64,000 bases of DNA from an uncultured Prevotellaceae bacterium (GCA_900315075.1 OMXV01000015.1:1-64000); one strand, 5' to 3'; numbered from the stretch's first letter, positions 50,659 through 61,283 are shown. Notes: a model not told the origin generated them from the sequence alone. Numbers and translations are program-made.

Positions 50659-53600
50659 ATGAACAAGAAAAAAACCTCTTTGATTATCATATTGGTGGCA
50701 ATTATGTTTGCCATATCTATTCAAGCACAAAATATTGTCAATAAACAGGTCAAGACAAACATCAAAGAGATGGTTCCTGGACCTCGAAAGGCTGCTAATT
50801 TGAAAAAAAACACGGCATTCAATGGCGATGAGTTGCCTTACGCCATCGATGTCCTGCCATACAAAAATGCGTTAAACACGTTTGATTTGTTCAGAGAGTT
50901 CATTGTCATCGACAACAACGGAGACAATACGACATGGACATGGAGTGAATATGACAATTCCGTATTATATTGCAATGGAGCTGTAGCCGCCGACGACTGG
51001 CTGATATCACCAGCCATCAAGTTGGAGGCTGGTACACCTTACCATTTCGCCATTGATGCCATGTGCAGTGTTCCTCATTTTCCTGAGAAATTTGAAGTGC
51101 TGATTGGTACGGTTCCAACTGCTTCAGGCATGACACAGAGAGTGATGGATGAGACAAAAGTAGAGAACACATTGTTGGCCACTTACGAGAAAGAGAACAT
51201 ATCCGTTGCCGAGACAGGCTATTACTATTTCGGCATCCATGCTATCAGCGATGCCAACATGTGGAATATGAAGGTTGCCAATTTCCTCGTTGAAGTAGGC
51301 GCTTCTCCCACCGCACCAGCGGCTGTCACAGATTTGGTTGTTACCCAGATTCCTGACGAGAATAAAGTCAACATCAGTTTCAAGGCTCCCACTACAGCCA
51401 TCAACGGCAACGAACTCACATCCAACATTGCCAAAATTGTAATTCTGCGAGATGGAGAGCCTGTCATGACCATCGAGGATATAGCACCTGGTTCAGAACA
51501 ACACATTGAAGATATCGTCCCCAAAGTGGGCAAATACACTTATCAGGTGATACCTTACGATACAGATGATCCCGGTGAGAAGAGCGAGCTGGTGGAGATT
51601 CTGATCAGTGCCCCTTTGGACGTCCCCTACACCTTGGACTTCTCAGAAAACCTGATGGATTTGTTGAAGATTATCGACAACAACCATGATGGCGTAACAT
51701 GGCAATGGGGCTCCAACGCCGGAACATATTACGAGGCCCGCAATTCAAACGCAGCCGATGACTACCTGATAACCCTGCCATTCAATTTGAAGGCTGGAAA
51801 GAAATACGACATCATTTTAAGTGCCAATGCTATCTTTTCTCAAAATCCTGAGATATTTGAAATAAAAATAGGCAAGGTAGCTACAATCGATGGTCTTACC
51901 CAAACTGTCATACCTGAAACCACCATTACCAATATTGCCCCCGATGTTTTTGAAGGGTCATTCTTCGTAGATGAAGATGGAAAATACTACGTTGCCATCC
52001 ATGCCATATCTGATACCAATGGGTTGATTCTGACTGCCAACACCTTGACCGTTGAGTATGGAGCCGAGCCAACCTCTCCCGCTGCCATTAGCGACCTCAC
52101 AGCCACGCCAGGAGCACAGGGAGCGCTGGAGGTCAACCTGGCCTTTACCGCGCCTGCACTGGCTATCAATGGTTCACCCCTATCAGGTGCGCTTGATGTC
52201 AAGATTTTCCGCGACAATGAATTGGTTCACACAATGACAGGTGTGGCTGTGGGCTCTACCCAGACCTGGAAAGACACCCATGTAGAGGATGGCAAGACCT
52301 ACACCTATTACATCGTGGCTTTCAATGCGTCTGGCAAAGGGGAGCAGTCTGAGAGGGTCAGCGCATACGTTGGCCAGGATGTGATGCTCGATGTCACCAA
52401 CCTGCAAGTGAAGGCTACCACAGCCAGCACCATCTCTTTCTCTTGGGACGAGGTAAAAGGCGAAAAGGGCGGCTATATCAACATTGCCAACGTGCAGTAC
52501 GTTGTTCTTCGTGTGAGGACCGAACCCACATCATCAGGCGTCATCTTTATAGAGGAAGAGACCGTGGGTTCCGTAATTGGAGAAACGACAGGCACCTTTG
52601 ATTATGCCGTCGATGAAGGCGAACAGGGCTACAGATATTTCGCTGTGAAGGCCATCAATGGAGAGAAATCCACCAATGTTTCCGCAGATTCATACACCTA
52701 CTGGTTGGTCGGCACGCCGCACGACCTACCTATGGCGGAGAATTTCGCTGAAGGTATTCTCAACTACGACACCTGGGAGCTATTTGGCAACGAAGATGTC
52801 ACAGGCATGTTTCATAGTGATGCTTCCGATGTTGACGGTTGGGGACTTTTCCTCACCACAGTCGAACAACCCGGTTTCGTGATGCTTAAATCAGGCAAGA
52901 TCAACGTGAATGGTGCAGAGAACCCCACCCTTCTGTTCGACACGAAAGGTAAAGATATCACCAAAGCCGTAGTGCTTGGTAGCACTGATGACGGTGAATG
53001 GGTTGAGATACAGGAAATAGACCTCACAAGTGAGTATGCCACCGCCAAGGTTCCACTGCCCAAGGGTGAGCGCTTCACACGCTTTGCCATCGGTGCAAAT
53101 ATAGTCAACAATTCAGTTTTAAAGGGTTTTGACGAATCTACATTGCAATATGTATTTGAATGGAACGACCTGCTGTTCATCGACAACATCAAGGTTGTGG
53201 ACTTGTTGCCATACGATTTGGCTGTAAGCATGACTGCTCCTGAAGCAATCACAACTGGACAGAAAGCCACCATCTCCGCTACCATTGAGAACAAAGGCGA
53301 GAATGCCGTCAATGGTTTTACACTGAAGATTACAGCCAGTGAACAGGAACTGTTCAACAAAACCGCCAACGAATTGCTAATGCCATTCGCCAAGGAAACG
53401 TTCACCACCGAGTTGAACACAAGCATTTTTGACGACGCTGCCGACCTGACCATCAAGGCTGAGGTCATCTTCGACTATGACAAGAAAGAGGCAAACAATG
53501 TGGCAGAGAGCAACATCCACATCAAGGAACCTATGATAGCTCGCCCTCGTCATGTCACTGCCCAACAAGATGCCAACGGCAACGTAGAACTCACATGGCA

Positions 53601-54531
53601 GGCTCCTGACCCAGAGGAAATCAACGAAGTGACCGAGGACTTCCAATGCTATGAGAACGGTGCCAACGAAACAGGCCTTGTAGGCGACTGGACATTGGTG
53701 AACAATAATGGTGCCACCAAAGGTAATTTATTCCAAAACGCCTCTTTGGCAAGCGATGGAAAGGCCATGGCTTGGGAGGTCATCAAACCTTCTGAATACG
53801 GCATTATCTTGAATGAATTGAAAGGACCCAACGGCTCACTTGAAGAAGCCTTCCTCTTGTCAGCCTACAACACAGACCAGGAAAATCAGTTTTTTCCTGA
53901 CAATGACGACTGGCTCATCTCTCCCGAACTGCCAGGTGTGGCACAAATCATCAGTTTCGCCATCACAGCCCTTGACACGTATTTCTTCGGTGGCGCTGCC
54001 AATTACGAAGTGCTGGCTTCCAGTACGGATCAGGAAATTGCCAATTTCACGAAGGTATATGAAGGTGTCATCACCCAATATGGATGGCAGAAAGTTCAGG
54101 TCTCTCTGCCTGAAGGCACGAAATACTTTGCCATACGCAACATCACCAATGGCTACATTGCCCTGGCCATGATGCTTGGCGACATCTCATACCTCTACAA
54201 GGGCGTTAACGTGGAAGCTTACCACATCTACTATGAAGGTATGAAAATTGCTGCTGTGGCTGGTGACCAGACCACATATACTGTTGATGCCGACAAAGTA
54301 GAGTCAGGTGAGTGCACATTTGCCATCAGTACAGTCAATGATAAAGGTCATGAGTCAAAACCCGTCACTGCCACCATCAACGTGGTGGTTGGCATTAAGC
54401 CGGTTGTTGTCGAAGACAAGCCCTTTGATGTTTATGCCCTCGATGGCAAACTGATACGTAAACAGACAAATAGTCTGAATGGTCTAAAGGGTATTTACGT
54501 AATCAATGGCAAAATAGTGATGGTAAAATGA
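50659..54531 (+). CDS. Large surface protein with cleaved-adhesin and Fn3 domains, T9SS-like tail
   Basis: A 1290-residue exported protein. The signal peptide ends near residue 23 (SIQAQ). Choice-of-anchor-J/cleaved-adhesin type domains occur at about 60-205, 318-470 and 965-1130; each has the DDWLISP or DDYLITLP motif. Fibronectin-III-like domains lie between them (about 213-315, 470-575, 577-680, and near 1130-1250), each starting PxAxxDLxxTxxxxG. A CARDB-like domain sits at about 850-955 (NKGENAVNGFTL). The end DVYALDGKLIRKQTN and LKGIYVINGKIVMVK is a type-IX-like C-terminal signal. Such domains occur in gingipain-type adhesins. No protease active site was seen, so binding is more likely than catalysis. 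Confidence 0.88.
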   Translation: MNKKKTSLIIILVAIMFAISIQAQNIVNKQVKTNIKEMVPGPRKAANLKKNTAFNGDELPYAIDVLPYKNALNTFDLFREFIVIDNNGDNTTWTWSEYDNSVLYCNGAVAADDWLISPAIKLEAGTPYHFAIDAMCSVPHFPEKFEVLIGTVPTASGMTQRVMDETKVENTLLATYEKENISVAETGYYYFGIHAISDANMWNMKVANFLVEVGASPTAPAAVTDLVVTQIPDENKVNISFKAPTTAINGNELTSNIAKIVILRDGEPVMTIEDIAPGSEQHIEDIVPKVGKYTYQVIPYDTDDPGEKSELVEILISAPLDVPYTLDFSENLMDLLKIIDNNHDGVTWQWGSNAGTYYEARNSNAADDYLITLPFNLKAGKKYDIILSANAIFSQNPEIFEIKIGKVATIDGLTQTVIPETTITNIAPDVFEGSFFVDEDGKYYVAIHAISDTNGLILTANTLTVEYGAEPTSPAAISDLTATPGAQGALEVNLAFTAPALAINGSPLSGALDVKIFRDNELVHTMTGVAVGSTQTWKDTHVEDGKTYTYYIVAFNASGKGEQSERVSAYVGQDVMLDVTNLQVKATTASTISFSWDEVKGEKGGYINIANVQYVVLRVRTEPTSSGVIFIEEETVGSVIGETTGTFDYAVDEGEQGYRYFAVKAINGEKSTNVSADSYTYWLVGTPHDLPMAENFAEGILNYDTWELFGNEDVTGMFHSDASDVDGWGLFLTTVEQPGFVMLKSGKINVNGAENPTLLFDTKGKDITKAVVLGSTDDGEWVEIQEIDLTSEYATAKVPLPKGERFTRFAIGANIVNNSVLKGFDESTLQYVFEWNDLLFIDNIKVVDLLPYDLAVSMTAPEAITTGQKATISATIENKGENAVNGFTLKITASEQELFNKTANELLMPFAKETFTTELNTSIFDDAADLTIKAEVIFDYDKKEANNVAESNIHIKEPMIARPRHVTAQQDANGNVELTWQAPDPEEINEVTEDFQCYENGANETGLVGDWTLVNNNGATKGNLFQNASLASDGKAMAWEVIKPSEYGIILNELKGPNGSLEEAFLLSAYNTDQENQFFPDNDDWLISPELPGVAQIISFAITALDTYFFGGAANYEVLASSTDQEIANFTKVYEGVITQYGWQKVQVSLPEGTKYFAIRNITNGYIALAMMLGDISYLYKGVNVEAYHIYYEGMKIAAVAGDQTTYTVDADKVESGECTFAISTVNDKGHESKPVTATINVVVGIKPVVVEDKPFDVYALDGKLIRKQTNSLNGLKGIYVINGKIVMVK

Positions 54532-54609
54532 CTGTGATTCACCAGATAATAATAATGAGTTGATAATCGGCCGTAATATCTTCGATAGATAGTCCGACTA
54601 TGATAAATG

Positions 54610-55458
54610 TTACTGTTGGATGACTTTTTGTCCGTTTTTGATGACGACACCGTTTGTCGATTCAGAAACAGGGACACCATTGATGTTGTAGGTCTGTGCG
54701 GTCGCCGAGGGGGTAGGGGTAAGTTCTATGATGGCGGCCTGCCCCCCTGAGAGCCTTTGATATTCCTCGCGGGCAGCGGCCATGTCGCTCAAGAACTCTT
54801 CGCTGGTGTGAAGACGGGCAAAGACACCTGCGGCCATGAGGCGAGAGGCATTGACGTCACTCTGCCAGTGATATCCTGTAATGACACGGCTCTGTCCCCA
54901 TTCGTAACCTAATTTCAGAATCTCGTTCTGGTGGTCGGGATTCACTTCACAAAGCACCAGTGCGAGGCCCCAGCCTCTTATGGTGTGGCCGGAAGGATAA
55001 GATCCTGTGTTGCGCTCTCTTTCCTCATCCCATGGGATGGAGGTGGGCTCATTGAAACGAACGTATGGACGCTTTCGGCCATAGGTATCCTTGGGCTTTG
55101 TGACGCTGAGGCGAAAGGTGGGGATGGAACGTGCAATTAATTTGAAAATGGCTGGGGTGCCATTCTCGGAGATGTTCATGCCAAAGGGGACACTGAAGAA
55201 TTCTGCCATCTCTGTGGCGCCTGTCACCCAGTGTGCTGTTGCCTCCTCTCCACGAGGGGTGTCGCGTAAGCTCTTGCCCTACATGTATTGGGTGATGTCA
55301 TAGACAAACTGTGAAGAAGTTGTGTCAGGAGGTTCGGGAAGCCATTCCACACCATTGGGTAGTTCGTCTGCCGTAAAATAGATGGGGTAGGTGTCTTGTG
55401 CATAGGCGGTTGTTATGGCCACCATAAAGATAATGATGATGGAAGATAATTTTTACAT
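54610..55458 (-). pseudogene. PAP2 acid phosphatase, broken by two nonsense codons
   Basis: The frame from ATG 55458 to stop 54610 encodes a class-A acid phosphatase: a signal peptide (VAITTAYAQ), then KDTYGRKRPYVRF, SYPSGHTIRGWG and SRVITGYHWQSD, the three PAP2 catalytic motifs, and a C-terminal tail YNINGVPVSES...NGVVIKNGQKV. Two codons are stops: TAA at 55455-55453 (codon 2, where AAA would give MKKL) and TAG at 55281-55279 (codon 60, where TGG would give the family's YxWGKSLRDTPRG). No frameshift is present. A GTG at 55227 could restart but would lack the signal peptide. It is convergent with the large surface protein. Confidence 0.85.
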
Positions 55459-55641
55459 AAAAACTTTTATTTAATTATGATTGAATTTTCGTAAGTCTAT
55501 TTCTCTGCAAAAATACGATTTTTTATGCTAACAATGCACAAAAAGTTGAATTTTTTACATCCTTTCCTCTTTTCGTGATAGGAAAAAATATCCGTAGTTT
55601 TGTTAGGTTTTGAGGTGCTCAAAAATTTTTTTAAAAAAATG

Positions 55642-55666
55642 TGGGGAAATGTGGGGGATTGTGGGG
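55642..55666 (+). promoter_or_regulatory. MraZ-box array: three TGGGG at 10-bp spacing
   Basis: TGGGG at 55642-55646, 55652-55656 and 55662-55666, each separated by 5 nt (AAATG, GATTG). MraZ of other bacteria binds direct TGGGN repeats with 5-nt gaps and represses its own cluster. Here the array covers the -33 region of the promoter at 55676. Confidence 0.85.
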
Positions 55667-55675
55667 GAAAATGTG

Positions 55676-55683
55676 TAATTTTG
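55676..55683 (+). promoter_or_regulatory. -7 box TAATTTTG of the mraZ/mur cluster
   Basis: A perfect TAnnTTTG 38 nt before the mraZ ATG, directly after the MraZ boxes. Confidence 0.75.
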
Positions 55684-55720
55684 TGGCGATTTGCAGCAAA
55701 AGCATCGTAATTATTCGTAA

Positions 55721-56173
55721 ATGAGACTATTAGGCAATATAGAAGCTAAAACAGATGTTAAGGGTAGAGTCTTTCTCCCGGCCTCTTTCCGCAAGGTGCT
55801 ACAAGTATCGGGTGAGGAATATCTTATCCTGCGGAAAGATGTCTATCAGGCATGTCTTGTGCTGTATCCTGAAAAGATATGGAACGAGCAGATGGACACA
55901 CTGCGGGCAAAACTCAACCGTTGGAATCCTGCTCATCAGCAGATTTTCAGACAGTACCTGTACGATGTGGAAATCATTACACCCGATAGTAGCGGCAGAA
56001 TTCTCATACCAAAGAAATATTTGCAAGCCGTAGGTATAGACCAAAGCCTGCGTTTTATTGGTATGGGGGATTATGTTGAGATATGGGGCGTGGATAAAAC
56101 GGAGCAGACCTTTGTCTCACAAGAAGAGTTTACCAAGACGCTTGAGTCTTTGATGAATCAACTCCCATTCTGA
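55721..56173 (+). CDS. mraZ: Transcriptional regulator MraZ
   Basis: A 150-residue MraZ with two swapped-hairpin AbrB-like repeats. The first is GNIEAKTDVKGRVFLPASFRKVL and the second DVEIITPDSSGRILIPKKYL; the DxKGR and DxSGR signatures are clear. It forms a ring that binds TGGGN boxes and controls the division/cell-wall cluster that follows. The boxes are present at 55642-55666, just in front of its promoter, so autorepression is likely. It is the first gene of the cluster. Confidence 0.97.
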   Translation: MRLLGNIEAKTDVKGRVFLPASFRKVLQVSGEEYLILRKDVYQACLVLYPEKIWNEQMDTLRAKLNRWNPAHQQIFRQYLYDVEIITPDSSGRILIPKKYLQAVGIDQSLRFIGMGDYVEIWGVDKTEQTFVSQEEFTKTLESLMNQLPF

Positions 56174-56195
56174 TTTAATGTGAATAACACAAGAC

Positions 56196-57107
56196 ATGGC
56201 ATTACCGATTGACACATACCACGTAGCCGTTCTATTGAATGAGAGCGTCAGCGGGCTGGAAATCCAGCCCGACGGTGTTTATGTGGATGTAACCTTCGGT
56301 GGGGGAGGGCATAGTCGGGAAATACTGAACAGGTTAGGTGAACATGGGCGCTTGTATGGTTTCGACCAGGATGGCGACAGCATGGAGAATATACCTTCAG
56401 ACAGCCGTTTTACATTTGTGAGAAGCAATTTTAGGTTCTTGCGGAATTGGATGCGCTATTATGGCGTCGGACAAATAAATGGACTGATAGCCGACCTCGG
56501 AGTATCAAGCCATCACTTAGATGACGAGGCAAGAGGATTCTCTTTTAGGTTTGATGCTCCACTCGACATGCGTATGAATGGTAATGCTAAAATTACTGCT
56601 GCCGATATCATCAACAAGTATGATGAACAACAATTAGCCGACATACTACACCTATATGGTGAGTTGTACAATGCTAAGAGAATGGCATCTGTCATTGTCA
56701 AGGCAAGAAACATCACCCCCATATTGACAACATCACAACTGGTAGAGACGGTTTCGGGTATCATGCCTCGCGAACGTGTAAAAAAAGAGACCGCAAAACT
56801 TTTCCAGGCGTTGAGAATCGAAGTGAATCATGAGATGGACGCTTTGGCAGAGATGCTTCATGCTGCCACCCAACTGATAATGCCTGGAGGGCGTTTAGTC
56901 GTTATTACTTATCACAGCCTGGAAGACCGGATTGTGAAAAATATGATGAAAGCAGGTAATGTGGAGGGCAAAACTACCCAAGATTTTTATGGCAATGTGG
57001 CATCTCCACTGTCTATGGTGGGGAAAATCATCACACCTACCCAAGAGGAGCAGAGCCGTAATCCAAGAAGCCGAAGTGCCAAACTAAGAATAGCAGAAAA
57101 AAGATGA
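56196..57107 (+). CDS. rsmH: 16S rRNA m4C1402 methyltransferase RsmH
   Basis: A 303-residue S-adenosylmethionine-dependent methyltransferase (formerly MraW) that N4-methylates C1402 of 16S rRNA. SAM motifs are VYVDVTFGGGGHSREIL, GFDQDGDSMEN and NGLIADLGVSSHHLDD; the C-terminal VVITYHSLEDRIVKN and RNPRSRSAKLRIAEK are typical. It follows mraZ by 22 nt and overlaps the FtsL-like gene by 4 nt. Confidence 0.97.
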   Translation: MALPIDTYHVAVLLNESVSGLEIQPDGVYVDVTFGGGGHSREILNRLGEHGRLYGFDQDGDSMENIPSDSRFTFVRSNFRFLRNWMRYYGVGQINGLIADLGVSSHHLDDEARGFSFRFDAPLDMRMNGNAKITAADIINKYDEQQLADILHLYGELYNAKRMASVIVKARNITPILTTSQLVETVSGIMPRERVKKETAKLFQALRIEVNHEMDALAEMLHAATQLIMPGGRLVVITYHSLEDRIVKNMMKAGNVEGKTTQDFYGNVASPLSMVGKIITPTQEEQSRNPRSRSAKLRIAEKR

Positions 57108-57577
57108 TAGAAGATAATGAACAACATATTATAGTAGAAGATGGTGAGTCTGACAGCATCATGGAAGATTCCGTGGAGAAAGACACCTCTCATACCCATC
57201 CTACCTTGAAAGAGGTAATCGATGAAACTGCACGTGAGGATGAGCAACCCTCGTCGTCAAGTTTCACGTTACGCAAAATTCTCGGAGGTGATATACTCAA
57301 CACAGCAACAATTAGAAAGCAGATATGGCTGATATTGCTCATTACCTTTTTTGTGGTTTTGTATATATCCAACCGATACAGTTGCCAGCAAAAACAACTC
57401 GAGATAGACAGATTGACAGAAAACCTCAATAACTTAAAATTCAAGACACTCTCCACTTCAAGCATGCTTACTGAGAAAAGCCGTGAAAGTCATGTCATGG
57501 AAATGCTTCGGGTAAATAATGATAGCACGATACATACTGCCGACCAACCGCCATATATCATCATGGTTGAGGAATAA
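57104..57577 (+). CDS. ftsL: FtsL-like division protein
   Basis: A 157-residue bitopic membrane protein: an acidic cytoplasmic N-terminus of about 65 residues, one transmembrane helix at about 68-87 (QIWLILLITFFVVLYISNR), then a heptad-like periplasmic coil (QQKQLEIDRLTENLNNLKFKTL). Position between rsmH and ftsI and this layout identify it as the FtsL counterpart of Bacteroidetes, which is longer at the N-terminus than in E. coli. It would join the FtsQLB complex at the septum. ATG 57104 overlaps the rsmH stop by 4 nt. Confidence 0.85.
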   Translation: MIEDNEQHIIVEDGESDSIMEDSVEKDTSHTHPTLKEVIDETAREDEQPSSSSFTLRKILGGDILNTATIRKQIWLILLITFFVVLYISNRYSCQQKQLEIDRLTENLNNLKFKTLSTSSMLTEKSRESHVMEMLRVNNDSTIHTADQPPYIIMVEE

Positions 57578-57631
57578 AGGATAATGATTCATTAAGACAA
57601 GCCTACTTTAATATTAATTGATTGATTGGAA

Positions 57632-59761
57632 ATGAGTAAATTTGATAATAAAAAAATAATCCCACGCTACTCTCTTCTCGCTGTCGTGATGACACTGTTT
57701 GGTGTTGCCGTTATTGGCAAGGCCACCTATACCATGACTGTAAAACATGATTATTGGATGGAAGTGTCCAAAAGAATAGAATCACATAATAAAGACTTGC
57801 ATCCAGAGCGGGGAAATATTCTTAGCGACAATGGTGAACTGCTGGCAAGCACACTGCCGGAGTATAAATTAGCGGTAGATTTCACCGTGGGGGGAGAGAA
57901 GTTGTGGAATGAGAAGATGGACAGTATCTGCGATGGATTACATGAGATATTCCCCGAGAAATCTGTTAAGGAATTCAAGGATTATTTGAAGAAAGGGCTT
58001 GAGGATAAGAAACGTTACTATTTAATATGGCCCAGTCGCGTGGATTACGAGACATTCAAAAAGGTGGAGCGACTGCCTATATTCAACATGAGCAGGTTTG
58101 CCGGAGGATTCTGTCCTGAAAAAAACAACGCACGCAAAAAACCGTTCGGATCACTCGCTGCACGTACTATTGGTGATGTGGACCATGATAAAGACTCTGC
58201 AAGGTATGGGCTTGAGAGTGTGTACGACAAAATCTTACGTGGTGAGCAGGGTAAGTATCATAGGCAAAAGGTGATGAATAGGTACCTTAGCTTTACCGAC
58301 AAACCTGCGACAAATGGCGATGATATCGTAACCACTATCAACGTGCAGATGCAAGATATTGCTGAAAAGGCTATCCTGAAAAAACTGCAAGAATATAATG
58401 GTGAAATAGGGGTGGCTATATTGATGGAAGTAGAGACGGGAGATGTGAAAGCAATCGTCAATCTTGAGAAAAGTAAAGACGGTGTTTATCGCGAACGCGT
58501 CAATCACGCTGTTTCTGATATGCTTGAGCCAGGGTCTGTATTCAAGACTGCCTCAGTGATGGTGGCTCTCGATGATGGGGTTGCCGACACAAATACCATC
58601 ATCCATACAGGTAATGGAAAAATGCAGATGTATGATAGGCAGATGAAGGACCATAACCATGAACGTGGAGGATATGGGACCATTTCACTGGGAAAAGCAC
58701 TGCAAGTTAGCTCTAACATTGGTGTGAGTTATGTCATTATGCAAAACTATAAGAGCACACCAGAGAAATTTGTCGATGGGCTCTTCCGGGTTGGTATTGT
58801 CGAAGACCTTCAAATACCTATTGATGAATATAAATCGCCACGCATCACACGCCCTGAACGCAACGCAAAAGGTAAACTCGTCAATTGGGATGGACCCCGA
58901 CTGCCATGGATGAGTATTGGGTATGCTACGCAGGTGGCACCCATCAATACGCTGACTTTCTATAATGCTATTGCCAACAATGGCAAGATGGTTAGGCCGA
59001 GAATTGTAAAGCAGCGTCTTAGAGACGGAGAAGTGGTGGAAAATTATCCTGTGGAGGTCATACGTGAGCAGATATGCACACCACAAACGCTTGGCAAAGT
59101 GAAAAAACTGCTGGAACAAGTTGTGACATTAGGTACAGGACTACCGGTCAAGAGTGAATCATTCGGTATTGCCGGTAAGACTGGAACGGCACTCGTCTCA
59201 CAAGGAAAGAGTGGATATAAAACAGGTACTGTGAAATATCTCGTCAGTTTTGTGGGGTATTTCCCCGCCGACCAGCCCAGATACAGTTGTATCGTATGTA
59301 TCCAGAAGTATGGTATGCCTGCGTCAGGAGGAAAAATCAGTGGTACGGCCTTCAAGGATATTGCCGAGGGTGTGATGGCACGAAATCTGAACGTGGAATC
59401 ATCTTACGCTGAAGATAACACGACACAGCGAAATCCAATGCAGCTTTTAGGTAATCTGAACGCCACTTATCAAGTGCTGACCCGTTTAGGATATAATTCC
59501 TCGTATAGCGATAATAGTAACGGAAAAACTTTATGGGGAAAAGTGGACTTTACAGACGGGCAGTATGTGTATAAGCCAAAAGAGACAGACGGGGATGTCA
59601 TGCCTGATGTCAACGGACTTGGAGCACGAGACGCTGTTTTCATGTTGGAACAGATGGGGGTGAGAGTAAGGCTGCATGGCAGGGGAAAGGTGAAAACTCA
59701 AAGCATTGCCGCTGGTTCAAAAATCACCGCTGGTCAAGTGTGCGAGCTCTATCTTATTTGA
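57632..59761 (+). CDS. ftsI: Penicillin-binding protein, FtsI type with PASTA domain
   Basis: A 709-residue transpeptidase that cross-links septal peptidoglycan. A membrane anchor lies at about 14-34, a dimerisation domain follows (LHPERGNILSDNGELLAST), then the active-site motifs SVFK in PGSVFKTASVMVA, SSN in LQVSSNIGVSYV, and KTG in AGKTGTALVS. A PASTA domain closes the protein (VMPDVNGLGARDAVFMLEQ). ATG 57632 is used; the upstream TTG (57626) only adds two residues. The repeat TTGATTGGAAAT overlaps the start codon. Confidence 0.96.
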   Translation: MSKFDNKKIIPRYSLLAVVMTLFGVAVIGKATYTMTVKHDYWMEVSKRIESHNKDLHPERGNILSDNGELLASTLPEYKLAVDFTVGGEKLWNEKMDSICDGLHEIFPEKSVKEFKDYLKKGLEDKKRYYLIWPSRVDYETFKKVERLPIFNMSRFAGGFCPEKNNARKKPFGSLAARTIGDVDHDKDSARYGLESVYDKILRGEQGKYHRQKVMNRYLSFTDKPATNGDDIVTTINVQMQDIAEKAILKKLQEYNGEIGVAILMEVETGDVKAIVNLEKSKDGVYRERVNHAVSDMLEPGSVFKTASVMVALDDGVADTNTIIHTGNGKMQMYDRQMKDHNHERGGYGTISLGKALQVSSNIGVSYVIMQNYKSTPEKFVDGLFRVGIVEDLQIPIDEYKSPRITRPERNAKGKLVNWDGPRLPWMSIGYATQVAPINTLTFYNAIANNGKMVRPRIVKQRLRDGEVVENYPVEVIREQICTPQTLGKVKKLLEQVVTLGTGLPVKSESFGIAGKTGTALVSQGKSGYKTGTVKYLVSFVGYFPADQPRYSCIVCIQKYGMPASGGKISGTAFKDIAEGVMARNLNVESSYAEDNTTQRNPMQLLGNLNATYQVLTRLGYNSSYSDNSNGKTLWGKVDFTDGQYVYKPKETDGDVMPDVNGLGARDAVFMLEQMGVRVRLHGRGKVKTQSIAAGSKITAGQVCELYLI

Positions 59762-59801
59762 CGAAACTTGGACAAATGATAAAAATAGACATATATAGAT
59801 T

Positions 59802-61256
59802 ATGTTACTAAAAGAAATCATAGATAGAATAAAGGTGTCGAATCTCGTAGGAAGAGAAGATTTGGACATCACGGGGGTGAACATCGACTCACGGAAAGTC
59901 TCGAATGGCCATCTTTTTGTGGCCATTAAGGGAACCCAGGTCGATGGGCATCAATATATTGCCAAAGCGATAGAAAATGGAGCTGTTGCAGTGGCATGCG
60001 AACAGCTGCCGTCGGAGATAGTTGAAGGTGTCACATACGTGGTGGTCGAATCCACTGAGAATGTTGTGGGTATAATGGCAACAGTTTTCTATGGCGACCC
60101 ATCGCGGAAATTGAAATTAGTGGGTGTGACGGGAACAAATGGCAAAACCACTATCGCCACATTATTATATAATATGTTCCGCAAAATGGGGCATAAGTGC
60201 GGACTCCTTTCCACTGTGTGTAACTATATCGAAGACGTGGCATTGCCTACAGGGCACACCACTCCTGACCCCATAGAGCTTAATCAGTTGCTGGCACGTA
60301 TGGTGGAAGCAGGATGTGAATATGCTTTTATGGAATGTAGCAGTCACGCTATTGCACAGAAACGTATCGGTGGACTACACTTTGAGGGTGGAATTTTCAC
60401 GAATCTTACTCGTGACCACCTCGACTATCATAAGACATTTGAAAATTACCGTGATGCCAAGAAGGCTTTCTTTGACAGTCTGCCAAAGTCTTCATTTGCC
60501 ATTATCAATGCCGACGACAAAAATGGTGAGGTGATGGTCCAGAATTGTAAGGCAAGAGTGAAAACGTACTCCACACGTAGCATGGCTGATTTCCACGCAC
60601 GTATTTTGGAATGTCATTTCGAAGGTATGTATTTGGAAATCAATGGGAACGAGATTGGCGTACAGTTTATTGGCAAGTTTAATGTAAGTAATTTGCTCGC
60701 TGTTTATGGCTGCGCTGTCATGCTCGGAAAACAGCCGGAGGAAATCTTGTTGGTGATGAGCACTCTGCAAAGCGTGAGCGGAAGACTGCAACCAGTGCGT
60801 TCGCCAGAGGGATTTACCGCTATCGTGGACTATGCACATACACCCGATGCACTCGAAAATGTGCTCAATGCTATACACGAGGTGCTCGGACCCAATGGCA
60901 AGGTAATTACAGTGTGTGGAGCTGGTGGAAACCGCGACAAAGGTAAGCGACCGCTGATGGCACGTGAGGCCGTCAGACAAAGTGACCATGTGATTATCAC
61001 AAGTGACAACCCACGATTTGAGGAGCCTGAAGCCATTATTTCGGATATGCTGGCAGGTCTTACTCCTCAGCAGAGAAGGAAGGTGCTGACAAATGCCGAC
61101 CGCCGCGAGGCTATTCGTACGGCATGTATGATGGCTCATAAAGGCGATGTTGTGCTTGTGGCTGGAAAAGGACACGAAAACTATCAGGAAATTAAGGGCG
61201 TGAAGCATCATTTCGACGACCGTGAGGTGCTGCTTGACATTTTTTCAGAAACTTAG
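59802..61256 (+). CDS. murE: UDP-MurNAc-tripeptide ligase MurE (meso-DAP type)
   Basis: A 484-residue cytoplasmic Mur ligase. The P-loop is [15 protein letters not shown], and [13 protein letters not shown] and [16 protein letters not shown] are Mur-ligase landmarks. The substrate motif is DNPR in [10 protein letters not shown], the form that selects meso-diaminopimelate as the third residue of the stem peptide. It follows ftsI by 40 nt and precedes mraY by 27 nt. The C-terminal [14 protein letters not shown] is the usual end of the family. Confidence 0.97.
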   Translation: MLLKEIIDRIKVSNLVGREDLDITGVNIDSRKVSNGHLFVAIKGTQVDGHQYIAKAIENGAVAVACEQLPSEIVEGVTYVVVESTENVVGIMATVFYGDPSRKLKLVGVTGTNGKTTIATLLYNMFRKMGHKCGLLSTVCNYIEDVALPTGHTTPDPIELNQLLARMVEAGCEYAFMECSSHAIAQKRIGGLHFEGGIFTNLTRDHLDYHKTFENYRDAKKAFFDSLPKSSFAIINADDKNGEVMVQNCKARVKTYSTRSMADFHARILECHFEGMYLEINGNEIGVQFIGKFNVSNLLAVYGCAVMLGKQPEEILLVMSTLQSVSGRLQPVRSPEGFTAIVDYAHTPDALENVLNAIHEVLGPNGKVITVCGAGGNRDKGKRPLMAREAVRQSDHVIITSDNPRFEEPEAIISDMLAGLTPQQRRKVLTNADRREAIRTACMMAHKGDVVLVAGKGHENYQEIKGVKHHFDDREVLLDIFSET

Positions 61257-61283
61257 ACATAACTTCATTTAGAATCATTTATT

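Noticed and set aside
50562-50744. 60-residue plus-strand ORF overlapping the surface protein start
   Set aside because: It lies in the A/T-rich leader, overlaps the signal peptide in another frame and has no sensible sequence.
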